64,000 nt of DNA from Triatoma infestans. Taxonomy: Eukaryota > Arthropoda > Insecta > Hemiptera > Reduviidae. The stretch lies in NCBI GenBank assembly GCA_011037195.1, contig JAAEAF010001551.1, positions 62,001-126,000 of the forward strand, written 5' to 3'. Each line of letters opens with the position of its first letter. Positions within the stretch are counted from its first letter, which is position 1. The notes under the pieces are model-generated. The model worked only from the letters and a program-made list of their open reading frames with translations, was not told the origin of the DNA and made no database searches. Shown here piece by piece: positions 34,147 through 46,700 of this stretch. Both the position numbers and the translations under genes were made by a program.

Positions 34147-34700
34147 ACCTAACCAATGCTCGTTAACTTGTGGAAGGAAGGTTACACATTTTTATGAAGG
34201 TTATATATTTCCACAAAAAACAAATGTCCCAACAATCTATTATATAAAAAAAAGTGAAAAATTTTATTTGTTTAAACAAATATTTTTTTTTTTGGTTGAT
34301 CATAAAAATTACATTTTTAAGAATATTTTATTATATACTGACACAATTAAGAAAATAGGTTGACAGAGACCTTTTACACCTGTACACCTGCGGTGTTGGC
34401 AGGTAGCAGCTGTTCAGAAAAAAGGGGTGTTGGTGAATTGGTTGGTTGATGAATTCTTGCTTAATGGATACGAATTGATTCGGGTTAGTTGCAAACGTAA
34501 TTTTAGGCATTATTACGGATTTTTATTGTTTATTACTTCACTATTATACCTCTATCAATTAGATGGTTATTATAACAAATTATGCATACTTAAAGTAAAA
34601 ATAAACTCATAAAATGGTTTATCAATATATATTAAATTTTAGGAAGTGAAATTAGTTTATTCTTTCTTTGGGAAAGTGTAATAAATTTATCTCAATCAAT
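34147..34700. promoter_or_regulatory. Shared divergent promoter region, NDUFAF4 and AP-1 sigma
   Basis: About 555 bp between the two start codons on opposite strands, without repeats. A short GC-richer patch (34378-34415, ACACCTGCGGTGTTGGCAGG) is the most promoter-like segment. The function is inferred from position. Confidence 0.5.
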
Positions 34701-37700
34701 ATGGTAAGAAAAATTTTAGTTGTCTATAAAATGAACTAAGCATTCTCCTTAATTACTTTATATTTATTTTATAAATTTTCAGATGCAATTTATGCTCCTC
34801 TTCAGTAGGCAAGGTAAATTAAGATTGCAAAAATGGTATGTTGCTCATCCTGATAAACTGAAAAAAAAAATTACCCGAGAATTAATAACAACTATATTAG
34901 CCCGAAAGCCAAAGATGTGCAGTTTTCTTGAGTGGAAAGATTTGAAAATTGTGTATAAAAGGTATTTATTATACATACTTAACTATCAAACGAAAGCATT
35001 ACAAGATTCTAGTTGAAATCAATCCAGATAATGTTGCTAAATTTCGAAGTCAAGTGTCCGTGTATGTTTAGTTGATTTCAAAGGTTTATACTGGACAGAT
35101 TTTTTCCCCCTGATTTGTTATATCCCTTTCCACAAATGGTATGAAGTCAATCGATTTTTTTTTTCTATTCGAAGAGAAGCTCATCTTATTTATTTAGCAT
35201 TATAGATTTTTATCACTATATTTGCGGAATGAATGCTTGAAGGCTAGCATTTGTTGAATATGCAGTTGTGTCCGCAATGCTGGATAACATCTATGGTTTT
35301 ATCCGACACTAATGTCTGACAGAAACTTAAATTTGAATTAGCTTTCCATGAAAAAATTGTTAACTCTACTCCGTCATGGATGAGAATCCAAAATCTGTCA
35401 GAACCAGCAAAATGAAGCATGTTATGACGGATAAAATCATAGATGATATCCAACAATTCCAAAAATATGGATTATTCCATTGTATAAAGTTGTTTTAATC
35501 AGTCGGGCATACATCTAGTTTTATGTCACTTTGATTTCATCCTATGTCCTGAAAGTTAGCTTAACAAAATGGCAACGCTGTTGTATTTCCAACGGTTTAG
35601 ACGTGAAATGCTAACAACATATAATTAAAATTATTACCTTTATTTCAAACATTTCCCCGATATATTTTCGAAAAATTTCACAGGAACTACTTCCATTGTA
35701 TAGGTTTTCGTATGCAAAAAAATGTTTCTAGCCAAAGGTCTCTCTTTCTGTGCGAATGTGCATATATGTAGAGAGAGAGAGCAAAAGCAATATTTCTCAA
35801 AACCAAAATGCCGCAAGCTCAGCGGTGATAGTTTTAGATCTCGCAGGGGATCCGACAGGACGGTTTTGTTGAAAATCCGTCAAGAGAACTTTATTTTACT
35901 ATGGTTTTCTTCAAAAATGACTCCAGCAATTTTCTTTTTTTATCTTTAAACTACGTGGAAATAAGTTAGGAGATGATATGAGAACGTGGATGTTAATATA
36001 CTAACTACTATATACTTTTTATTGATGGAAACAACTGACTGATGTTCAGCAGCTTATTAATCTGAAGTTTGGTCTGCTCACTTTTCAATTCTGTATTCTT
36101 CCCTAATCTTTGTAATACATACGATTCGTCATCTGAATCATTACAAATAGGATATCACAGATTTTTTTTATTTTTTTAATTTACAGAGCAATAATTTGTA
36201 AAGTGAAGTGTGTATATTGATTTCTTTTCAAGATTGAATTGTCAGATAAAAATTTGGGTGTTTTGGGCTTCACTTTAGCAAGAAGTTTGGCAAAAAATTT
36301 TTTCCTAGCCAATCTAATCTTTCACTTTTTACTTCAGTCTCATTTCGCTTCATACATTCATACATTTCGCTTGTCTCTTTATTATTATATGTTATACCTC
36401 ATTTTTCTGTTTGGGTCCCAGATATTCTTCTCTCAATATGTAATTATTAATTTTAACATTTTCTATACTTAATGCTTGTTTTTATATTAAATTTCTTTTC
36501 CCATTTTAGATATGCAAGTCTATATTTCTGTTGTGCTATCGAACAGAATGATAATGAACTTCTTACACTGGAAGTTATTCATCGTTATGTTGAATTACTA
36601 GATAAATATTTTGGAAGTGTGAGCTAATATTTTTTTAATAATATATAAAAATCATCAGTAAAAATCTCTGTAGTTTTATTATTTAAAAAAAATCTAATAA
36701 ATTATTGTTTCTAGGTATGTGAATTAGATATAATATTTAATTTTGAGAAAGCATATTTCATCTTGGATGAATTGTTGCTTGGTGGAGAAATACAAGAGAC
36801 TAGCAAGAAGAATGTATTGAAAGCTATTGCTGCACAAGATCTTCTGCAGGAGGTTAGTCATGGTGACACAGCTATTGAATTATAGTTTTTTTGTTTGTTT
36901 TTTTTCTTATCCTTTCGTTTTGATTTTATTTTAATTTCGTGTTAATCATATTCAATTTTAAACAAATTCTAGATTATTTTTATCGTTTAATATTAAGTAG
37001 AGGTGGTAGTTATGCATCCCATTCCTTTATATTTAGTTCAAGTTACCAAAATAATTGCCAACAAATTACTTACTAGTCATCTAATAGAGGTTTATTTTTA
37101 TAGTATTTGTAGTATAAAAAAAAAGTATTTAGGACAAGTATAAGTTTTATTTCGTGGACTAAAAAATTGATCGTGTAGACGGAAGGAATAGTATTGCTTT
37201 TCCTAAATAATTATATTATTTTTATCTTCTATTTTTTTTTTTTTTTTAATATTGTTTTAAAACTAACCATCTATAACTACTGTTCTAAATAAAATCTTTC
37301 ACTATTTAATATAATAAAGCAAAAAATAGATCTAGCAAACTACCTTTGTATTAGGCATTATTTTCAATTTTTATTTTACAGTGCTTAATATTTTATTTTA
37401 ACTTATTAATTTTTAAACGGCATGATTTATATACTGCCATTTTACTGAAGTATCGGTTTGTGAGCGTATCAACAAATAAACAGACAAATGGCTTTAATTT
37501 TAAATGGTATATTAAATGAATCTCAAAATTTTTTGACGCAGTAAAATAGCAGATCTCATCTCTCTCCCAATAATAATTTTTTTTTATGCCGGCAGTAAAA
37601 AAATTCATTCTAGAAATGCGAGCCAGTTTTGCACATTTGTTTTTACCACTTCGTACTGTAAAACTGACGCCATTTAATGACTATTTAGAGGACTAGATGA

Positions 37701-40700
37701 AAAAGAAATCTGATTGTGCCAGATCCGGGCTTTAAGGCGGATGTGACAGATCTTCGCAGCCTAGTTTTTCAATAGTTACATGCACAGTTAGGGTGAGAGA
37801 TCTATTGGAATGATAGCACTCCTTTCCACTATAAACCAGTCGCTTTTTGGGATCGCAGATCTCAGTTTATTTTCAAGAATCTCTCTCGATAGTATTGACT
37901 ATTTGAGATTTATCATATGACACAAGGTATTTAACGAAATCCAACTCCTTCAATCAAATTTCATTGCTTTTAACAAAGACATACGACGAAGTCGGATTTT
38001 TTGTTATGGACTTTCCAAGAGTCTTCCCTCAAGTGTTAGAACGTGTCTTTTCCCATAATTTAATTGCTGATTTTTCGTGGCGTTATAAAATTGTAACAAA
38101 TAACATAAAATTTTCAAATAAAGGCTAGTTTATATTAGTTGAGAAATACAATGGTGGAAATAATTCGGAAATATAAAACAAACATGCAGTTACACCTTAC
38201 CAACTTAATTGGATATTTGAGATAACTTCAAAGCATATATTCCCGGAGAAAACTCTAAACAAAATGCAGTATTTTTTCACATCTAAGAGGAAGGAAGCAT
38301 TCTTTGTTTTATATTTTCAAGATATCTCCTAAAATGTATATATTGAAGAATCGGGATTACTGAATTGATTATTAGTCATTGAAAAAATTATCTGTTTCGC
38401 TGTTGAGGCTATTCTATTATTTTTTACATTTTGTTCAGTAGCTAAAAATCTCATTTCACGGACACGTTTAATAAAAAGGAAAAACCCACAATAATTTTCA
38501 TTATTGAATTTTTCAACTTTAGATTAAACAATTTTTCTTGAAATTCAGTATTTTTCAACACTTTTGACTGGCTTTCCCCTCAGGCGTTTAGACTAGTTGC
38601 GGCTAGCGATCTGACTTTGGTGCCAGAATTCAGGGTTCGATTCCCAAGTCAGTGCAAAGAAGGTTTTCATCCGCTTCGTGAGAAAAAGTTGGAAGCGACA
38701 GTAGCTAACCAGTTAGAGAAGGCCAGAACTATAAACGGCGGTGAGAACCGCGGGTGCTTATCACATGCCCCTCCCCCATTAAAAATCTCTAACTGGAAAA
38801 AATTGGCCCTTCATGGCTATTTTCACGCCAAAGTTTTTTGTTTTTTTTAATGCTTGTAGGGTGGTGAAGTGAACTAACCATTTCTTCTGGTAATTTGGCC
38901 GTCCCTACGAGTTTCCCGGCCTAACAACACAATACATAGTGAGCCTGCACGGGTAATTAATTTGTGAACTATGTGAGTTTAGCAGAATCATAGACCAAAC
39001 CCAGATCATCACGTAACATAATACTGTAAACTTTATAGAGACTGCATTCATAGTATCGTACATACAAACACTAACACTTGAGGGAATGTCCAGTATGTCT
39101 TCCAGTATTGTCGCAGTGGATTTAACATTATAACCACCCCTCTACAATCCCTAGAAGTATTATAACTTTGTAAAGTTCCTAGTTGCTTATTTAATATAAT
39201 TCGCTTAATCATTAAATAGTCATAATTTTTTATATATTTTCGAGTCCTTAATTAATTAAAGTATATCGCATTCTTGCCACATAATTCATATAAATCGTTA
39301 AATTATTTTAGTTTAAGATATTATGGGTTATTATTTAATATAAATACCATATGTACGTTATTTCTGGGCATAATTCGTTACAATTTTTTATTCATTTTCG
39401 CAAAATCTAAATGCCTTTTACAGAGGTAATAAATTACATTTCTAATAAGATATTTGATGTTAGTAAAATAACCGAACAATAGAAAAAGATGGATAGTTAA
39501 TAAGAGATTATTTTTTCTTACACTTTTATTCCGTCCTTTTGGTTTCATTTTTATCAGTTCTAATCTGCATTATATAGTAATAAAATATTATGACTACTTA
39601 TGACTAAGGAGTCATTATAATAATTCCATGCATGGTAACTAAAATGAAATAAAAAAATGTATAAAGGTTAACTAACTGAAAAAAACCTAATACAACATAT
39701 CTTGCATGCTTTGTTTTAAACTGTATGTAATAAATGGTATATTCTTTTTAGTGGGGAAAAATAAATGCCCACATTTTATTCCTTACTATCTTTATTTAAA
39801 AAAATATCGTATTGTTTATTATTTTTTATTTATAAATTTGTTATTTGGCTTAATTTTTTGTCCGATTTAATACTCTCCTACCTCCAGAATTTTGTTAATG
39901 GAAACTCAGTTAAATTAATCCTATTGTATAAAATTGTGGAGTGAAAAAAATAATAATTAATATATTGCCTATTTATTTTTTTAATTTTGTAGTTTTATTT
40001 TTCATTAATCCAGTTTTATATTTTTACCATTTTTCCAAGAATATTAATTTTCAGAATAATTATTCAAAAATTCTTAATCGTACTTTTTTTTTTATGTATT
40101 TCTGTTAGTGCATGAAATGTTATTTATTCTTTTTTTCTTTCACTTTTTTCATTTTTATGTTAAAATGCATGTTTAATTAAAGAATAGTAAAAATAACAGG
40201 ATTAAGTAAAAATGAACTGTAATTTCAAGCATTAAACATAAACATGGTTTCAAGAACTTGTTAATCTTTAATTAAATCTCTCATGGCACTAGGAAGAAAA
40301 GGAGAACACATTCTTTCCAACTTTAGGGGAATGGTTTCAAATACAATAGAGTATATGCACCTCCTCCTGGTCAGGATTTTCTAACCTGTATCTTATATAG
40401 TTTTCTTTTAGAAAAAAAATTGTTTCTATCAATTTTTCTTAGCACATAAATTTACATCTTCTTTTTAGGTGTTCTACTCCCGTGATTTCTCTTATTCCCA
40501 AGATATGGAGGCGGTATTTTCTGCGTTCCTCCTCTAGGCTGTGACTCCGTTCTAGGACCCTGTCTTTTCCAGGTTATCCTAGGATAAGCCTCCTTTTTTT
40601 TCTTCCCGTATGAGATTGCAAAAGGACGCTGAGCTCTCTCCTCTCCATCCGCTGACGTGACCGGCCTACTATAGAAACTGCATTTCCATCATATTCTCCA

Positions 40701-43700
40701 TTGCGGTCTCAAGTATTTTCATTTTGTGCACAGATATCTTGTGTTTTATTTCTTCTGAAGAACAGTCACATTATCTCGGTAGCACATTTGCTCTTTGTAA
40801 TTTATTTCTTAGCTGAGATACATCATGCTATGTGGAAGATGATTCCCTGTTACTTATTAAAAGAACGAACCTATTTCACACAGTGAGTTTCATTTCTCCA
40901 GGGGATCCTGTCTAGGTAGTGCTCATAGCCTTATTGGCCTGCCCGGTCTGTTAGCATTATTGAACCTAAGAATCCTGAAACCTATGTATGATGCGACATA
41001 TGAACGAAGAGTTTGCCTTCATAAGACGCTCCTCTCGTCTCACAATCCCAATTAATATTGTTGGAAGTATATACGCATTAAAACATCAGATTTGTTCTTT
41101 CAGCTAATTCGAAAGAAAAATAATTATTACTTTCTTTTATAGCCCTTAATCCCTTGCTAAGTCCAAATGTTTTTAAGCATCTTTAAGGTATTAAGTCCTT
41201 TCAGCATGACACTGTTTTTCATATTCAGCGGATGGTGGGGAGGGGCTCAGTGTGATTTTGCAGTCCTATTAATCTTTAGGACAAAGTAGACTATTCAATT
41301 CATCTCTACTTCAAGTCATTCTTTTTTATTTATTGGTGGGGGGATGTTACTGAGTCAACCTATTTTCAAAAAATTTTTACCGTAAAAAACAAAACAAAAT
41401 GCCTATCCTAAGAAAAGACATGAGATACCTCCATAGAAATTCCATTAGGTGCCTCCATGTCTAATTACGGGAATGGAAACACCTAAAAAAAAAGAAATTG
41501 AAGTATATAAAGAAAGTGGCCGACAGAGATGGTTTCTTCTGAACAATCAAATATAAATAAAAGGTCATAAAACTTCTCGCAATACAATATAAGGCTACTT
41601 CAAAGGTGATGTCTTCAAGCCGTTGTTACTATCGCATAGATGGCACTTTTAGCGTGGACGTCCGGTCTATTTAGTAATTTTCTTGCACGATGATCTTTTT
41701 AAATTATTTTATTTTAATACATACTAAGTTTCAAGGAAAAAACCAAAATATTTTTCAAATAATATTGATGCATCTCATTGAATACTATTTTGTGCAAAAA
41801 GGCCATTATAAGTAGGTAATAGACCACTTTTTAAGTAATCGCGACAGCGTATGTACGTTTTATTGATCTCTGTAGTTTGTGGTACGCAGCGAAACTGCGC
41901 GCTGCAAAAAGTTGTCATATATGAAGCCAGTCGTAGCAGAGGAGCCAAGCTCAGATTCCATTTTTCAACCAAAACCCTTTTTTTTTCAAACAGATGGTAT
42001 CTTATTGGTTAAAGTTTATAAACATAAGTTTTAATTTTATATACAAAAACATTCAATTTAGTTAAAAAATTGGTTATTTGAAGGAGAAAAGAAGTGATTA
42101 TATAATGCTGTGGTTTTAATTTGATTGAAAAATTACTTTATATCTTTGATGTTCCTTAGTATGAAAAATGCTTTTAGAAATTTATTTATTTATTTTTCTT
42201 TCTCATACATTCCTTCTCTCTCCTCTTGTCTAGAGCGAGAAAAAATGAGAGAGAATAGCATGTTTTCAAAATAAAAATCACAACTTCAAATGTAATCCTG
42301 GTGACTCTTACATTAAGGTTTCTTCAAAATCAGTATAATCTGATATTGTTCTACTTTTCTTTTTTTTCAAAGTTTGTAGTAATCAGAAACATTGCAAACA
42401 TTTTAAGAACCTGGTAACATTAGTATGGGATTAGAATTTTATATTACCAGGGGGTAGATTAGTGACGTCAACAACTCCTTTTAGCCTTCACGATTTCATT
42501 TATTCTTCACTCAGACAAAATAGAACGTTTCGAACTAATGATGTCATCTTCAGCTTGTTATATTTCTTCTGGCTTGTCCTGCTTATAAAGAGAAAAACAA
42601 ATATGTAATTTCATGACAAGAAACAAGGAACTTTTATTTTATATCACTAGTTATAATTTTGTCAAAATATTTACAAAAAAAAATTTTTTTTATCAATAAA
42701 CCCCACACGCAAATGCAAAAAAAGTCTGTGAACACTATAAAAAACACATTAATTAAATATTCATAAATAATATAATGTTTAAAATCTTGTAGGGCCTCCT
42801 TTGTTTCTTATTACTTTCAACAAACGAGCTTGCATAGATCCTAGTGTGGGGTTTTTTGATAAATAAATATTTTTCGTAAATATTTTGAAAAAATTTTAAC
42901 TTGTGATTTAAAAGTTCCTTGTTTCTTGTCATGAAATTACATACTTGTTTTCCTCTGAAAAACATTGTTTCTATAATGTAATAAGTAATAACCATAACAA
43001 TAAAATGCAGTCAGGGTGTTTACCGAATTTTGGGCCCAGTATATACTTAGTCTCAGATTGATTCTGATTTATTGGATGATATGATCTCTTTTACAGCACT
43101 TAACCGACGTTAAAACTCTAAATTCCTGTCCATTAATCTTTAGGACAAAGTAGACTATTCAATTCATCTCTATTCAAATCATTCTTCTTACTTTCTCTTT
43201 TTTCTTTTTTTTAAGAGGTTCAGCCAACCTATTTTTGAAAACTTTTTAACATAAATATAGAATTTTTCAATTAAATTAAACCTTTTGTTTCAATCAGTTG
43301 AACTTGTTCAACTGACTTAAAGCTTTTATTAACGAACAATTATTATTTTAAACGCCTGAAAACTAAGAGATCCAAAATAGCATTGCTTCTTATTATTTAG
43401 AAATCTATCCAACTTCAATGAAGAAGGCTCAGTTTTAGAAAATATTTTTCAGCCATATTACACAGTTAATTTCACAATAAAATGCCTGCAGCTATTTTTT
43501 TTAAATATACATACATATCTAGTTTAGTTCTCAGAGCATGAACGCTAGAAGAACTTTTACTTATTCACATATATTTTTGGAGTTAAATTTAATTATTAAA
43601 TTTTGTGCTTTGCTTTTATAGCTTTGAATTTTATTGAGCTTTTGAAACTTTAAGCACAAATTATGGAGTGCCATATCTATTGCTTCTTACAACATTTCTG

Positions 43701-46700
43701 GTATATAATTTTTATTTTAAGTTTTTATTTTTATTTATTTTTTTTTCTTCAGTTTAAACAAGTGAGTAATAATATATCATATTTTCGAAATCTGTGTAGT
43801 TTTTGTTTTTAATAATTTAATATAATGTGAATAAAGTTCATGTTAGTTATTTATTTTCATTGGGTGTTCAGTTTCATATCACTGGTTTTATTTAAATTAC
43901 TCTACATCTAAGAATTTAATGTTTTATAGGGCAATGTATATTTTTTAAAATGGTTTCCAAATCTAACAGGCCTTAAAATTATAATGAGATGTTTATACGG
44001 CAATGGCTAGAGGAGTTTTTTTTTAAACAAAAAGAATTCTTTATTTGCTCTATATTACGGGGTACCATTGGTGTCCTTCTTCAGTAGCTCTTTAGGTCAA
44101 AAGAGGGATATGTACGTTGAGAACGCTGAGATTGAGATGATATATCCGAAACGTAGAGCAAATAAAGAATTCTTTTACTCAGGTTTATACTTAAAAAACA
44201 CTTGAGTTTCCGGGTTAAGACCGCGTCAGTGGTTTGCTAAAAATCCGACGTTTCGCCTCTTCAAGAAGAACCCTCTTCAAGGTCCTTTACACCTTGAAAG
44301 CCAATAAAGAAAATAAGGTGTAACGACCCTGAAGTGGTGCATTGCAACATGGGCGAAACGCGATTTTCCCAAACCACTGACGCGGTCTCAACCCGGAAAC
44401 TCAAGTTTTTCCATGAAAATGGCCGCGGAAACCTAAAAGTTCAGCTTTATATTTTATTCGTTCTTCTTTAAAATTGAGTTTATTGGTCTTAGCCTTATAA
44501 CATAACACACAAAAATGAATAATAGAAACATTAAATAATGTAATAATTTTGTTTTTGTAATAATATTTATATTTTAGTGTCTTTGTATTAAAAATTATAT
44601 AAATTGCAGGCAGGAAATAGTGCGTTGAATGTAAAGTTTGATGAAATTGACTAAATGAATAATGTCAAATATAATCACAAAAGGTGAAAGCAATTTAAAG
44701 GAATTTAGTTTTATATCAGGTTTATGTAAAATAAATAAATTTTTATATCTTTAATGAAATTAAATTATTCTTGCGCGTTAAGTGAAATAATCATTTGGAA
44801 ATGTACATTATATATAGTTAACTTATAAAATAGTTTAGTGCCTTCACAGGCAAGTAAATGACTAAGCTGCTGATCCAGTTTTTTTACTTTTTAATTAAAT
44901 TTTATTTTCTGCTACTGTTCTAGGAAGATGTATTACGATTGTAACAATTATTCGAAATTGTTTTTCAACAGAATTACCTATTGTGAAGTTCCCTGAGTCG
45001 AAAAAATGTTTTTAACAAATGGTTTGTCTTTCGGTATGTGCGTGTGTGTGTGTTTGACATAATAGAAAATTAGGCATTTAGATAAAATCTAATCATTATT
45101 TATTCGAAATGAACAACCAACTTCATGGATGATTATTTCGAGATGAGATTTTTTTAGATTTAAATCTAATCCATTCACTGTTACAAATCCTATGAATAGC
45201 CGTATAGAGGTTTATCACGTCTTCATAACTTAACACGTTGCCACAAAACTTGGCTAGTGAAAACTGCTTGAAAGAGTGCCTCAGATTGATTGTTATAGGG
45301 GATATTGCACTGCGACCTGAAAGATCTATTCTGCCCCGAAAGTAGGCCTTTTTCTTCGGACTGATCATTTTGGGAATTTGTCTATTGATATTGTTTCCAA
45401 ATATCTCTGAGGATGGATTACATTAAAACGCGATTACATTAAAAATAAGTACACAATCAGTGAAAGGGTCCATTCATAGATAACTTAGAAGGAAATAAGG
45501 AGAAGTTAGGAAAGTTCATCGAATGACTTTGGGAAAATGGCTAATTATATCAATGACGCATAAAGATTGATATTGCAATCTCGGGGTAAAATCGAATAAA
45601 AATTATTACTGGTAGCTCACAGGCAGATAACGATCTGTTAACTCTTGACATACTTAAAGAGGGGGAACTCTCGACTTACTTGCTTAATTTGTGGATGTAC
45701 AGCATGGGCATAATTAGGGACATTGTCACAGATTTAAATGAAGATGAAATTCTATCAGAACCCATTTCTCCAGTTAGCCATTCTCAATACGGTGCCTCCC
45801 CTTGTAAAGTCCAAAATAGCAAAAATCTGTTAAACGAAAAAAATGCCCGTATGTTTTATAACATTTGACCGCCAAACGTTGTCGAATTATGTTTCATTAT
45901 ATGTTGTCTTCCTCAAGGTGCAGTATTAAGTCCACTTCTATTTAATATATATACATTTCGAATAGAACTCGAGAACAAAGGTTTCGAATTTGGGCGAAAC
46001 CTTCAGAGATCTGCGTGTCCCATTTTGCCGACGATATAATATACCTTGTAGTCATCAGATTTTAGAAAAAGCCATAACTTCCCTTGATAGGCCATAATTT
46101 CATTCTCTAAATGGGATAACGACTTAGGTCTCTCATCCAGAAGAAAAGAGCAGCATCACCATCTTACAAATAGCAGGAAGTTCTTCTGGGCTCCTACTTT
46201 TAATTTTTCTGGACTATAGGTTAAAACATTTAATAAATATTCACACAAAGATTTTCCATTATAAGAACAACCTAAATCCGAAATGCATTGCTGCTTGATA
46301 AATTAAAATACCGCTTCCCCAGCAGATACTTGCTCTTTATGGATGGCTCCAAAAATCTGAATGGGGTCGAATGCGCCGTATACCACCTTCAGACTAATGT
46401 ACAGAAATTTACTAAATAATCAAATTTGATTAAAATAAATAAATAAAAGAAATAACGGTGATTAATAATTATTAATGGCTTATTTCCTTTGTTCACGAGT
46501 TCAAAAAAAAAAACAAAACAAATAAATAATTATTTTTTTTTATTATTTGACAAATTAAATGAAACTTTGGGCATTTCACTTAAAAAAAACTTGTTTTTTT
46601 TGTTTTGGTACATCAATATCTGTGACCATTGATCCTGAATCTTCTAAGTACACTTCCGGCATCCGGATGGTATTCTCTTTTTCATAGTACAAAAAGAGAA

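Noticed and set aside
45123..45368. 81-codon minus-strand frame with [18 protein letters not shown]
   Set aside because: No recognisable domain. It is adjacent to a LINE remnant on the other strand and is likely part of repeat debris.
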